Positions 16,037-24,631 of a stretch of DNA of 64,000 nt are shown here, one piece after another (within the stretch, counting starts at the first letter, position 1; each line of letters opens with the position of its first letter). The stretch lies in NCBI RefSeq assembly GCF_900243745.1, contig NZ_LT984798.1, forward strand, positions 1,234,501 through 1,298,500, in the 5' to 3' direction. The DNA is from Desulfovibrio sp. G11. GTDB taxonomy: Bacteria > Desulfobacterota > Desulfovibrionia > Desulfovibrionales > Desulfovibrionaceae. The translations under genes were made by a program, and so were the position numbers. The notes under the pieces were generated by a model that saw only the letters and a list, made by a program, of their open reading frames with translations, was not told the DNA's origin and made no database searches.

Positions 16037-17665
16037 TTAGCGGTAGCGTCTACCGAAAAAGTTATTATGCAGCATAAACTTGAGATTCTTTGAGCCATCA
16101 TCGTGCAAGATTATCCAGTGACAGGATTCTAGCAGTTGAAGTGCGTTATTTACCTCAACAGCTTTTCGTCCAATGCGCTGCTGGATTAGAGTTGAATCCC
16201 AAATCTGATTAAGCTTGAGCCTCTCGTCTTCTGTCCTGTTTCTGATATTATCAATAATTTTTTGAGCAGTATTTAAGGCACACAATCCCATTGGGCCAAA
16301 CGCGAACTCAACATGGGGCAACGAGTTGCGAACAATTTCTATGCCCACACGCATTTCATCTTCCGTAATGGGGGGCGTGTGTGGGATGGTGCAACGCCAA
16401 GCATGGTACGCAAGTGCATATTTTAAGGAGAGGCCACAAGCTTTACGAAGCCACGGAGTAGCACTGGCAGGCATAGTCTTATTTTCGATAATGTCGTTAA
16501 TTTCTTTCTCAAACTCGTTCAGGCTGTCAATGGCACCAGACGTAAGTTTTACCGCAAAATGTTCTGCTTTGCAGTCCTGAGTGTAGTACATATCCAACAG
16601 CTTTTTGATCTTGGAATTATATTCTTCCATAGCGATGGCGTTAAGCTCTTCGCGTTGATAACTGCTATTAAAAAAATGGGGCATCAAACGTGCCGTAAGG
16701 CCGATATCATTCAGATCTTCATTGCGGTACAGCTTTTCTGCAACGCTGTACTGCGACATAACGAGCATATTTATGGAGGGGCGTTCCAGGCGGATTTCAT
16801 TTGTGGCATTGCCGGAGAGCCGTACGTATTGCTCCTGGGTGGCCCCTCGAAGGAGAAGCCCCGTGTCAGCAGAAGAATCAAGGATAACTTTTTTAATAAA
16901 ATCAGCCTCAGCGCTCATGATATTGGCGCATTCTCCATGTTCTTTCAGATGCTTGGCCAAGGCCATTGGCGTTGCGGTATCCAGAATTAAGCAAGGGCTT
17001 ACCTGTACCGTCGAGGCCAGTTCTTTATTGGCATCAATCTGAAACTGCGCATTTTCACTGGCGAACTGCATCAACTGCTCCAGCACCGCTGCGGGGTCAC
17101 TTTGAACGGCTGTTTTGATTGCTTCCCGCAGCTTCGTTTTCTCTATATTGCGGATAAATTTTTCACCGAACTTTTGCTTGGCTTTGGAAAGAGCTCGTTG
17201 CTCCTCAGACACCGCACGGTCCTGTTCAAACTGCCGAAAGGGGTGAGCGATTTTTTTCAATAAAGAGCTTTTCATTGTGCCTGACTCACCAATCCCTATT
17301 GTCTGAAGTATACCAGGCTCATCCCAAGACTCTTTCGGGGTGATGAACAGTCGCCCCCATATTGCCATGCTAATTGCACACAAGAGCATCTTAATTGCTC
17401 CCAAATAGTCAATTCCGTAACTGTGCGCGAGGAGCTCAATCGGCGGTTCAATATCCTGAGGAATGTTACACTCTCGTTCTAGGTGACGAGGGATTCTCTC
17501 TAACGGGGTAATAACATTATCTAAGCTATGAGACCTCTGTATTTCATAAAGATGAGTTTCGAGCTCATACTCATCTTTATTGCGCATGTATAACTTAACT
17601 TCTGCATATTCAGAGTTTGTTCTTCTCAAATCTGACATTTCTCTTCTAGACAAAGGGTAGTACAT
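16037..17665 (-). CDS. DUF3987 (YfjI-like) ATPase of an integrated element
   Basis: A 542-residue protein of the DUF3987/YfjI type found in prophages and satellites. Walker A is GESGTMKSS (about residues 126-134, in TIGIGESGTMKSSLLKK), Walker B-like region SPCLILDTATP, then NIMSAEADFIKKV and the sensor-like INMLVMSQYSV. The C-terminal region WIILHDDGSKNLKFMLHNNFF is a winged-helix-like tail. These proteins resemble primase-associated helicases that replicate small elements. A CAGGAG ribosome site precedes ATG 17665. YfjI beside a YfjJ-like gene repeats the order of E. coli CP4-57. Confidence 0.8.
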   Translation of the reverse strand: MYYPLSRREMSDLRRTNSEYAEVKLYMRNKDEYELETHLYEIQRSHSLDNVITPLERIPRHLERECNIPQDIEPPIELLAHSYGIDYLGAIKMLLCAISMAIWGRLFITPKESWDEPGILQTIGIGESGTMKSSLLKKIAHPFRQFEQDRAVSEEQRALSKAKQKFGEKFIRNIEKTKLREAIKTAVQSDPAAVLEQLMQFASENAQFQIDANKELASTVQVSPCLILDTATPMALAKHLKEHGECANIMSAEADFIKKVILDSSADTGLLLRGATQEQYVRLSGNATNEIRLERPSINMLVMSQYSVAEKLYRNEDLNDIGLTARLMPHFFNSSYQREELNAIAMEEYNSKIKKLLDMYYTQDCKAEHFAVKLTSGAIDSLNEFEKEINDIIENKTMPASATPWLRKACGLSLKYALAYHAWRCTIPHTPPITEDEMRVGIEIVRNSLPHVEFAFGPMGLCALNTAQKIIDNIRNRTEDERLKLNQIWDSTLIQQRIGRKAVEVNNALQLLESCHWIILHDDGSKNLKFMLHNNFFGRRYR

Positions 17666-17703
17666 TTTAAACTCCTGATAGATGATTGTTCGATGGAAAG
17701 ATT

Positions 17704-17741
17704 GTCAACGAGTGGGGGCACTGATGCCCCCACTCGTTGAC
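17704..17741. terminator. Perfect 17-bp hairpin between element genes
   Basis: GTCAACGAGTGGGGGCA and its exact complement around a CTGA loop, starting 3 bp beyond the stop of the minus-strand gene at 17744 and 38 bp before the DUF3987 start. The T-tract is weak (AATCTTTC on the minus strand), so it may be a partial terminator or attenuator that lowers DUF3987 expression. Confidence 0.65.
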
Positions 17742-17743
17742 GA

Positions 17744-18211
17744 CTAGTTTTCGAAGGTAGACACGACAAGATTGCTGCCATCAGAATTTGTTTCAACCTT
17801 GAGCAAACCAGTGTCGTCAAAGTTGAACTTCTTCAGGAGGGATTTGAACACATCCGGCGTCTCAATGATGATGTACTTTTCAGGCGGCGCAGGGAGTGTT
17901 TTTTCCTTTTGGAGCTCGATGAACAGCTTGTAGAGCAGTTCAATGCGGATTTTCAGTCTCTTCGCCATGAATTCCAGCGGGATGCCAAGTGAGTATTCTT
18001 TGGCGATAGCATCTTTGAGTTGCTGCAAATCCTCCTTGGTGCGGCGTTTGCGTTTTCCCCCCACGCTAACCGTATTGCTGCCGTAGTTTTCACCAGAGCC
18101 TGCTACAGGGTCAGCAGTAGGAATCTCCTGCGTTGTTTGTGCAGCGGGCATGATCACAACTTTACTTTCGGCGTTGCCATGATCTGGCTGGGTCTGAAAA
18201 GGTGTATTCAT
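17744..18211 (-). CDS. Hypothetical element protein, probable small DNA-binding regulator
   Basis: A 155-residue protein. Residues 1-50 are low complexity (TQPDHGNAES, AAQTTQEIPTADP). A basic patch GGKRKRRTKEDLQQLKDAIAKEYSLGIPLEFMAKRLKIRIELLYKLF has the look of a helix-turn-helix, and the C-terminal ~45 residues form a small alpha/beta piece. I do not recognise a family. It lies directly upstream of the DUF3987 gene in the same direction; AAGGAT is the probable ribosome site. A copy-control or regulatory role is possible. Confidence 0.65.
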   Translation of the reverse strand: MNTPFQTQPDHGNAESKVVIMPAAQTTQEIPTADPVAGSGENYGSNTVSVGGKRKRRTKEDLQQLKDAIAKEYSLGIPLEFMAKRLKIRIELLYKLFIELQKEKTLPAPPEKYIIIETPDVFKSLLKKFNFDDTGLLKVETNSDGSNLVVSTFEN

Positions 18212-18279
18212 AACAAATCCTTAGTGGTTTTTCTCAACGGCAAATACTGCCGACGAGAGTGTAAGGAACTGGCTATCCG

Positions 18280-18531
18280 CTAACTTGAATTTTTAATCAG
18301 TGAGCGGTACCATTCTAAGAACGATTTCTTCTCGTAGGTCGCGTGTTTATTGACCAAGAAGTATGGCGGTCCGTTCTTGCCCAGATTAGCAAGCGTCCCT
18401 ACTGAGAGGGTCCCGCCGACATACTTTGGGATTTCCCGCCGAGCGATCACAGCAGGCATTGAAGCCTCAAGGCTTGCGATTGCCGCTTCTATCAGGGGAT
18501 CATCCTTTTTATGGTCTTTGTGCGCGTCCAT
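18280..18531 (-). CDS. Small AlpA-like helix-turn-helix protein
   Basis: An 82-residue protein starting MDAHKDHKKDD at 18531, preceded by GAGGAG. The core PAVIARREIPKYVGGTLSVGTLANLGKNGPPYFLVNKHATYEKKSFLEWYRS follows the AlpA/excisionase pattern: a helix-turn-helix followed by an aromatic anchor. It is the first gene of the minus-strand run leading to the DUF3987 gene. The region upstream, 18532-19015, contains no gene I can support, only an AT-rich promoter-like stretch near 18655-18690. Confidence 0.72.
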   Translation of the reverse strand: MDAHKDHKKDDPLIEAAIASLEASMPAVIARREIPKYVGGTLSVGTLANLGKNGPPYFLVNKHATYEKKSFLEWYRSLIKNSS

Positions 18532-19015
18532 ACTTTTCTCCTCAAAATCGTTCTCAACGCTCACAATAAACCGGAGTAAAGTTTCGAGTCTAGGACAGAA
18601 TCGAGCAGGTTTTGTAATAACTATTTTTAATTCTTTACTTTTCCTTAACACGCTGTAATCACTTAAAAAGTATATAATTATTTATTGAATTTAATCTTGG
18701 AATGTTTATTGACAGAGAATGGACTGCAAGCGTGTCCGGAGGACGGGCCGTTTGAGGGGCGTGATACTGGGGAGGATTTTTTGAAAGCTTGAGGCGCGGA
18801 TATATAGAGGGTATTGAAACGGGGGGAGAGGTATAGGGGGTCACGAGACCTGAGAATGAGGAAATACGCCAAACCTGCTTGACGGATACTGGCCGGGTGC
18901 TTGACTGGCGCGGCTCTGCGGGGAGTCAGCGGAAAAAATTAGGCGCGGGGAAAGAGTTGGGAACGAGGGGTGTTTTCAGAGCAGGAATTTCGCGGAAGAT
19001 GAGAACGGGAAAAGG

Positions 19016-19057
19016 CCCGGTTGTGTTGATTCTGACACAACCGGGTCTTGTTTTTTT
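19016..19057. terminator. Terminator at the end of the repressor gene
   Basis: Stem CCCGGTTGTGT with its exact complement, loop TGATTCTG, followed on the plus strand by TCTTGTTTTTTT. On the minus strand it directly follows the stop of the repressor gene, so it probably ends that transcript and also blocks plus-strand reading. Confidence 0.8.
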
Positions 19058-19727
19058 AGAAGTACTCGCGACCGCTCCAGAGCACGCGGCCAATGATACG
19101 GAACTGGTCTTCGTTTTGTCCGCGCACGTCCAGTTCCACGGGGGGATACGCAGGGTTGGCGCTTTTGAGGATGACCTTGCCGGGGAGGTTATCTATGCGT
19201 TTCAGATAGATAGATTCTTCAAAGCCAACAGCAAAGATATGGCCGGGGGTTATGGTCTTTTTCCCCTGTTCAATCAGCACAACGTCATTGTGCAATATCT
19301 CCGGGGCCATGCTGTCCCCTGCCACACGCATGAGCACCATATTTGCCGGGTTGCCTTTACGGCTAATGAAATCCAGCCGGAAAGCGTACTTACGTTCGCT
19401 GTGTGCGCTGGTTTCAAAGCTGCCGTGCCCTGCGGAGAGCACCGCGTCCACCATAGGAACCCACACCACATCGGTATCATCGGGGCCGTTCTGGTAGACA
19501 ATGGGGCTAGAGTTTTCACTGGGCCGCATCGTCCCACGGCCTGTCATCAACCACTCAACTGATATTTCAGCCCCAGAGCATATTTTCAGTATAGCCTCTG
19601 CGCTGGGCGAGTTTTCGTCTCGCTCATAACCGCCGAGAGCACCTTTGCTTACTCCGATCTTGGCGGCGAAGGATTCTTGCGTCTCTTGCCCGCGTACTTC
19701 TTTGATGCGAGTTCCTAATGTGCTCAT
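19056..19727 (-). CDS. CI/LexA-type phage repressor with S24 peptidase domain
   Basis: A 223-residue repressor. The N-terminal helix-turn-helix is residues ~1-65 (TQESFAAKIGVSKGALGGYERDENSPS). A linker carries an Ala-Gly pair (VLSAGHGSF), a plausible autocleavage site. The C-terminal S24 domain has the nucleophile Ser in VAGDSMAPEI and the general-base Lys in IYLKRID. It would hold the prophage silent and be cleaved when RecA is activated. It is divergent from the small plus-strand genes at 19989, with repeated operator-like sequences between. Intact, although the rest of the phage is mostly gone. Confidence 0.88.
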   Translation of the reverse strand: MSTLGTRIKEVRGQETQESFAAKIGVSKGALGGYERDENSPSAEAILKICSGAEISVEWLMTGRGTMRPSENSSPIVYQNGPDDTDVVWVPMVDAVLSAGHGSFETSAHSERKYAFRLDFISRKGNPANMVLMRVAGDSMAPEILHNDVVLIEQGKKTITPGHIFAVGFEESIYLKRIDNLPGKVILKSANPAYPPVELDVRGQNEDQFRIIGRVLWSGREYF

Positions 19728-19728
19728 A

Positions 19729-19839
19729 GGGTAAAAGTTCCACGTCCAGAACCTTAACCTTTACTTTTACCCGCGCATCGCAATAACGCGCTAATATAAT
19801 TAAAGTTAAAAATTCCAGACGAAATTTTAAGTTTTACCC
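19729..19839. promoter_or_regulatory. Operator-like repeats between repressor and divergent genes
   Basis: GGGTAAAAGT at 19729-19738 is repeated inverted as ACTTTTACCC at 19763-19772, and a third near copy AAGTTTTACCC lies at 19829-19839. The spacing across the divergent intergenic region, starting 2 bp before the repressor start, is what a CI-type repressor controlling both directions would show. Binding is inferred. Confidence 0.5.
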
Positions 19840-19988
19840 AACATTTCAGTTGAAAAGGACGATATTTTGTCCGCAAACAGATTTGCGGGCGGTTGTTAAA
19901 AACACTTGTAAGCACACCCTAACAGCCCCCCGCGCTGGAATCAACGTCCACGGCCTTGCCGAGTTTGGACACGAGCCGGGAGGCAACC

Positions 19989-20186
19989 ATGCCCACACCA
20001 AAGAAGCGTACTCAGCCCATGCCATTGACTATCGAGCAAAGCGCGCTTGTACGAGAAATTGTCCAGAACGTGCTGGAAGCTCTTCGCGATGGTGGTGATG
20101 GCAGATTTGATGCCGGGGATCGTATCGTTGTGAACCTTTCCGTGCGCGATGCGTCCATTTTGCGCGGTGCGCTCAAGCGCCTGTAA
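19989..20186 (+). CDS. Small hypothetical phage protein
   Basis: A 65-residue protein, MPTPKKRTQPMPLTIEQSAL, then a helical segment VREIVQNVLEALRDGG and an acidic turn DAGDRIVVNLSVRDASILRGALKRL. GGGAGG precedes the ATG at 19989. It occupies the place of an early lytic gene (Cro-like position) but lacks a recognisable helix-turn-helix. Function unknown. Confidence 0.6.
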   Translation: MPTPKKRTQPMPLTIEQSALVREIVQNVLEALRDGGDGRFDAGDRIVVNLSVRDASILRGALKRL

Positions 20187-20192
20187 ATTTTT

Positions 20193-20642
20193 ATGCGCCA
20201 GCTCACTCTCATCGACAACTACGTCACCCTTGCGGGTGTCATGCCTGCCATCAAGGCAGCCATGAACCGTATTGCCGGCGCTTCGGAGAGTGAGGGACGC
20301 GATATCCTTTTGGACAAGATCAACATGGTGGCCCGCCAATCCGGCTTCGGTCCGCTGCCTGAAGGTGCGGTCACCAGCATACCCCCCAAAACGGCAGAGG
20401 AGATGATCGCAGAAAGGGCATGCAACGTGCGCGAAGAGCGCGACGCCCGCATACGGGAGGTACGCTGGCTCATCGAGCGCCACCGCGACGAGCAGGACGA
20501 GAGACGCGCCACCAGCCTGAGCATGGGGCAATATCAGGCTTTGCTGACCTATATTCAGGCATTGCGCGATGTGCCTGCTCAGTCGGGTTTTCCGTGGGAC
20601 GGCGGTGGGGATGGAACGCCGTGGCCGGTGAAGCCCTTGTGA
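20193..20642 (+). CDS. Apparent fusion: early phage protein joined to a tail-assembly-chaperone C-terminus
   Basis: A 149-residue protein. Residues ~1-65 (VMPAIKAAMNRIAGASESEGRDILLDKINMVARQSG) look like a small early-region phage protein. From about residue 70 the sequence changes to a tail-fibre-assembly chaperone pattern: REERDARIREVRWLIERHRDE, then QALLTYIQALRDVPAQSGFPWDGGG and PWPVKPL. The C-terminus is nearly repeated in the scrap at 22660-22728. The simplest reading is a deletion that joined the early region of a prophage to its tail end. No good ribosome site; it starts 7 bp after the previous gene. Confidence 0.55.
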   Translation: MRQLTLIDNYVTLAGVMPAIKAAMNRIAGASESEGRDILLDKINMVARQSGFGPLPEGAVTSIPPKTAEEMIAERACNVREERDARIREVRWLIERHRDEQDERRATSLSMGQYQALLTYIQALRDVPAQSGFPWDGGGDGTPWPVKPL

Positions 20643-20661
20643 GAGGTAAGAAGCTGTCCCG

Positions 20662-22533
20662 TCAGTCAGCCAGCAGGAAAGCCATGAGCTTTCCTGCCGC
20701 CTTGCATTCCCACGATGCTGGAGAAATACGTTCAGGCAGTTCATTTTCTACAAGGTACTTGGGAATGAGGTATGCATCGCGTACTTCTTCTGGAATTTTT
20801 TTAAACCCTTCAGCTGCGAGCTGTTTTATTGTGGACGGCGTGAAATTTCCTTTGAATCCGCGTGCGTGAGCAATTTTAATGAACATCTCGGGAGTTCCAG
20901 AGTTAACCTCGCACGAGTCCCCCACTATAGAGTATGGTTCAACATTGGAAATAGTGCCTAAATAGGTGGCTCGTGTTCGTACATATTCGTGAGCCATGTT
21001 TTTTTGTGGTTCGTCAAATGGGAGTGCGGCAAGGTCAGGATTGAGTGCAATCAATAAATCAGTAATGATCGATGGTGCTCCCCCTACAGGGGCTATGCAT
21101 TCATTTAATTCAGACCTGCTCAGTCCTACAAGCTTGCGTTGCAGTAGTGGGCTTATCCCCAACAGTGATCGCATTGTAGATCTGCCGCCGTGAAGTGCAT
21201 TCATAAAGCAGAGGTAGTGCCATTCCGTTGCCCATGGGTCTTCCGCTGCAATCCCGACAGCGAGAAGCCCTTGAGTGGAAGCACGGTAAGCAGCTTCAGA
21301 AATTACTTCATCCACCTTGGGCAGTGCCCACGACTTGTTACTCAGTACCCGGGCGAAGTTGCGAAAAATGGAAGGGCAAGCGGGTAAGGTTGAATGCCAG
21401 CCGCCTTTTTTGTGCTTGATTGCCGCTGTATACCGTTTTACTGCTGGTCTGATTGCAGATACGTATCCGACCTTGGCAGGAGTGATTGCAGACAAGGGAC
21501 GCCAGCCAAAATATCCCTTTGATGCTTCTGCCCCAACGCCAGTAATGGCAAAGCTTTTTCCGCTAGATATAGGGCCTCCCCCTGTTGGAGGATCGTAGAT
21601 TCCAGCACATGAAAGAAACCAGCTTGGAATCTGTTCTTTTGTCTCCCCTTGTAGTTTTGGTGGATTTTTGAATTCAAAATTCAAATGTGCAGCTAGTTCA
21701 TTGGCAATAGCGTAGTCATCTTTACTGTGAGGGTTTGTGGTGATGAAAAGAGATTCTTTTTCCCCGCAGTTAATTGCAGCGGCCAAGCAAACTCGTGAGT
21801 CTATTCCACCTGATAACGATAATGAAATATCAGAATTAGGAATTTGTGCAAATGTAGCAATAATAGCGGCAGCTGAATATGCACATTCAGAAATCGTGCC
21901 AATATAATCAGAAAGTTCAGCAGAAAAGTAATCAGAAGCAAGTATTTTTTCTATATGAAATGTAGTTGTGTTTACAGAAAAATTGACGCGAATTTTTGAC
22001 CCCGGTGTGCAAAATTCTATGCCATCAATAAGTGTGCTAGTTCCAAGAGGTTGAGACGCTAGCCCGTGGACCCAAGCGCGTGATAGTGCTGCATCAGTAT
22101 TAGGCTGATTTGGAAGCCCCAGATGTCGACGTAGTTCCGTTAAAATGAATGTTGAATCTGATATGGCGATGATTCCGCCTCTGGCAAAGTACAGCATGGG
22201 CAGTTGTGAGAAAAAATCATTCCCCACAACCACATCATCATGGTCACGCTGAAGCCTGATGTAGCACCCCTCCGTAGGCCAATGCACATTGGGTGCTTCA
22301 CCATTACCGCTGAACGTGATGCTTCTCTTGTCGTGGTCAACGGCGTAGCCCTTGAAAATGCCACCATCGGCGGTTGCATCTGTCTGGCCTTTGTTCGCCA
22401 GATAGTAGCAGACGTTGTTTCCGGGAACGGCTATTTTGTGTAGATCTGCCGGAGACTCATTAACGGTGGAAAACCAGCGATCAATGGTTGCGCTGTTTGC
22501 TGCATCAGCGCAGACGATAAGATAATTTGCCAA
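20662..22533 (-). CDS. Asparagine-synthetase-like (ATP-pyrophosphatase) protein, phage cargo
   Basis: A 623-residue protein with an asparagine-synthase domain: the PP-loop SGGIDS at about residues 241-246 (ISLSLSGGIDSRVCLAAAI). The preceding ~230 residues resemble the class II glutamine-amidotransferase fold but lack the N-terminal catalytic Cys, so it probably does not hydrolyse glutamine. Start: TTG at 22533, because GGAGG sits 5 bp upstream and MANYLIVCAD follows; the longer open frame has no ribosome site. It would adenylate and amidate a carboxylate. It lies convergent to the chaperone gene and is flanked by tail-chaperone scraps, so it looks like lysogenic cargo. Cell-surface glycan or peptide modification is a guess. 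Confidence 0.75.
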   Translation of the reverse strand: MANYLIVCADAANSATIDRWFSTVNESPADLHKIAVPGNNVCYYLANKGQTDATADGGIFKGYAVDHDKRSITFSGNGEAPNVHWPTEGCYIRLQRDHDDVVVGNDFFSQLPMLYFARGGIIAISDSTFILTELRRHLGLPNQPNTDAALSRAWVHGLASQPLGTSTLIDGIEFCTPGSKIRVNFSVNTTTFHIEKILASDYFSAELSDYIGTISECAYSAAAIIATFAQIPNSDISLSLSGGIDSRVCLAAAINCGEKESLFITTNPHSKDDYAIANELAAHLNFEFKNPPKLQGETKEQIPSWFLSCAGIYDPPTGGGPISSGKSFAITGVGAEASKGYFGWRPLSAITPAKVGYVSAIRPAVKRYTAAIKHKKGGWHSTLPACPSIFRNFARVLSNKSWALPKVDEVISEAAYRASTQGLLAVGIAAEDPWATEWHYLCFMNALHGGRSTMRSLLGISPLLQRKLVGLSRSELNECIAPVGGAPSIITDLLIALNPDLAALPFDEPQKNMAHEYVRTRATYLGTISNVEPYSIVGDSCEVNSGTPEMFIKIAHARGFKGNFTPSTIKQLAAEGFKKIPEEVRDAYLIPKYLVENELPERISPASWECKAAGKLMAFLLAD

Positions 22534-22659
22534 ATGAGCCTCCAGTGTGCAGCGGGTCAACGCGCAAGCGGGTGATCTGGATACGATATAAGGCTGACCA
22601 TATTTCGCCAAGCTGAATTTTGCGTGAGCGCAAGCTGGGTAGAGAGCAGAGCGGGGGGC

Positions 22660-22728
22660 TTCTCCCCCTTAGTGCAGTCTCGTTGGGGCGGCGGCGGGGA
22701 GGAATCCCCGTGGCCGGGGAAGCCGTAG
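22660..22728 (+). pseudogene. Tail-chaperone C-terminal scrap
   Basis: The plus-strand frame ending TAG at 22726-22728 reads LVQSRWGGGGEESPWPGKP, which parallels the C-terminus AQSGFPWDGGGDGTPWPVKP of the gene at 20193. Only the tail is left. It brackets the asparagine-synthetase-like gene from the other side. No other gene is seen from 22534 to 23038. Confidence 0.5.
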
Positions 22729-22849
22729 GGGGGGAAGTAGCTGGCGGTGATCTTCGACATGTCCGCCGTTTCCTGAAACAATATAATGTAGTTTGCGGCT
22801 TCTAATTGTGCCAATCTGACACGGTGGGAGAAGCCCGCTCAGCCGAAAA

Positions 22850-22887
22850 AAAGAGGCCCTTGCAATTCTACTGCCAAGGCCCTCTTT
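22850..22887. terminator. Hairpin terminator at the prophage end
   Basis: AAAGAGGCCCTTG pairs with CAAGGCCCTCTTT (one mismatch) around a 12-nt loop; runs of A before and T after the stem suit a bidirectional terminator. Confidence 0.7.
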
Positions 22888-23038
22888 AGGGGAAGGCTGT
22901 TCTCAAATTGCGTGATGCGCGTTCTCAAGTTGAATGACGGATCACAAGAGGGCAAGGTTCCCAATCAATCTGGGTTAATCACGGTGCTTCACCAAAAAAT
23001 CTGGCACAGGCATGGCACAAATTTATAGGGCAACAGAA

Positions 23039-23070
23039 AAAGGGCTTACGATGAAAATCGTAAGCCCTTT
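23039..23070 (-). terminator. Terminator of tRNA-Ala
   Basis: Perfect 14-bp stem AAAGGGCTTACGAT with a GAAA tetraloop, 7 bp beyond the tRNA 3' end on the minus strand, followed there by a T-rich stretch. Confidence 0.85.
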
Positions 23071-23077
23071 AAATATC

Positions 23078-23153
<76 letters not shown>

Positions 23154-23349
23154 ACGGCGAAAAGCACAATGACTAAAATACGCCTGTTTGTCAACAACTT
23201 CTTGCAAAAAAATTATAATTCTTTCAAATCCGCGGCTCAAGCCGTTTGCCGGGCGTCATACAAGTCCGCTTTGTACGCCTTCGGGAACCTGCACCCTTCC
23301 GGCCAGCCCCAGTATCCACAGAAAGCCCTGACGGAACAGCAAACCTGCC

Positions 23350-24543
23350 CTATCTGCCCACCTCTTCGGCCAGCCGGGCCATCTCTGCTCCGGCGTTTTT
23401 CAGCGCGTGTGCCAGAACGTCATCGGCCACAGCATAGGAAAGGCGGATGCAATTGTCGTCGCCAAAGGCCGCGCCGGGCACAAGGGCCACATGCGCCTTG
23501 TCCAGCAGGTGGGTGCACAGCTCGGTGGAGTTGTTCACCGTGCCGCCATAGCACTTGCGCACGTCCACAAAAAGATAAAAGGCCCCGTCAGGCTTGGGGC
23601 ACACGGCCCAGGGCCAGGAGCCTATGATCTTCATTCCCAGATCGCGACGGCGCATAAAGGCCTCGCGCATGGTGTCGATGCAGTCCGTGGGGCCGGTCAG
23701 GGCCGCCAGAGCCGCCTTTTGCGCAATGGAACAGATGCTGGAGGTGCTGTGTCCCTGCATGGACGATATTTTTTTTATCAGCGTGGGGTGCGCGGCAAGA
23801 AAACCCACCCGCCAGCCTGTCATGGCGTAGCTTTTTGAAAGCCCGTTGAGCACGGCCACCTGCTCGGGATAGCGCGCAAACCAGCCGATAGCGCTGGTCA
23901 TTTTGGCCGGAGCAAAAACAAGCTGGTCATAAATTTCGTCAGACAGCACAAAAATGCCGCGTGCCAAGGCCCAGTCCATAATGGCCGTAAACTCCGCCTC
24001 GGTGTACACCGCCCCTGTGGGGTTGCTGGGCGAGTTGAGGATAAGAAGACGTGTTTTGTCCGTAGCCGCGGCATCCAGCATGCCGGGCGTTACCTTGAAG
24101 CCCTGCTCCGGCCCGGCGTGCACGGTAACCGGCACCCCCCCCGCCAGCATGACCATATCAGGGTAGCTCAGCCAGTATGGCGCGGGAATAAGCACCTCAT
24201 CGCCCGGATTAACAGTGGCCTGCAAAAAATTGTAGAGGCAATGCTTGCCCCCGGCCCCGATAACAATGGATTCCTGCGGCACGGGTACGCCATAGGCGCG
24301 GTCAAAATACGCTCCGGCGGCCTTGCGCAGATCCGGAATGCCGGGCACGGCGGTATAGCGGCAAAAATTTGCGTCAATGGCGGCCTTGGCGGCCTCACAG
24401 ACGTGGGGCGGCGTGGGAAAGTCCGGTTCGCCCACGGCCAGACTGGTTACGGCAACGCCCTGGGCCTTGAGTTCCAGGGCGCGACTGTTGACACTGAGGG
24501 TCAGAGAGGGTTTGATGCTGCTCAAACGATCTGAAATCTGCAT
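23350..24543 (-). CDS. aatA: Aspartate aminotransferase (class I PLP-dependent)
   Basis: A 397-residue fold-type I aminotransferase. Seen: the substrate-binding region VAVTSLAVGEPDFPTPPHV, AGGKHCLYNFLQATVNPGDEVLIPAPYW, LILNSPSNPTGAVYT (cofactor-binding Asn), LSDEIYDQLVF (Asp and Tyr), and the Schiff-base lysine in NGLSKSYAMTGWRVGF. It interconverts aspartate plus 2-oxoglutarate with oxaloacetate plus glutamate in the cytoplasm. The AAGGAGCC ribosome site selects ATG 24543 rather than the earlier in-frame ATG at 24582. Ordinary length for the family. Substrate could also include aromatic amino or prephenate-type acids. Confidence 0.9.
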   Translation of the reverse strand: MQISDRLSSIKPSLTLSVNSRALELKAQGVAVTSLAVGEPDFPTPPHVCEAAKAAIDANFCRYTAVPGIPDLRKAAGAYFDRAYGVPVPQESIVIGAGGKHCLYNFLQATVNPGDEVLIPAPYWLSYPDMVMLAGGVPVTVHAGPEQGFKVTPGMLDAAATDKTRLLILNSPSNPTGAVYTEAEFTAIMDWALARGIFVLSDEIYDQLVFAPAKMTSAIGWFARYPEQVAVLNGLSKSYAMTGWRVGFLAAHPTLIKKISSMQGHSTSSICSIAQKAALAALTGPTDCIDTMREAFMRRRDLGMKIIGSWPWAVCPKPDGAFYLFVDVRKCYGGTVNNSTELCTHLLDKAHVALVPGAAFGDDNCIRLSYAVADDVLAHALKNAGAEMARLAEEVGR

Positions 24544-24631
24544 GAGAGGCTCCTTCACGAAGGGGGACGCAATGCGGCGCATGCGGCGAGATTACAGCCG
24601 CTAATTTTATCAGCTTCGCCACGGGGTGTAA

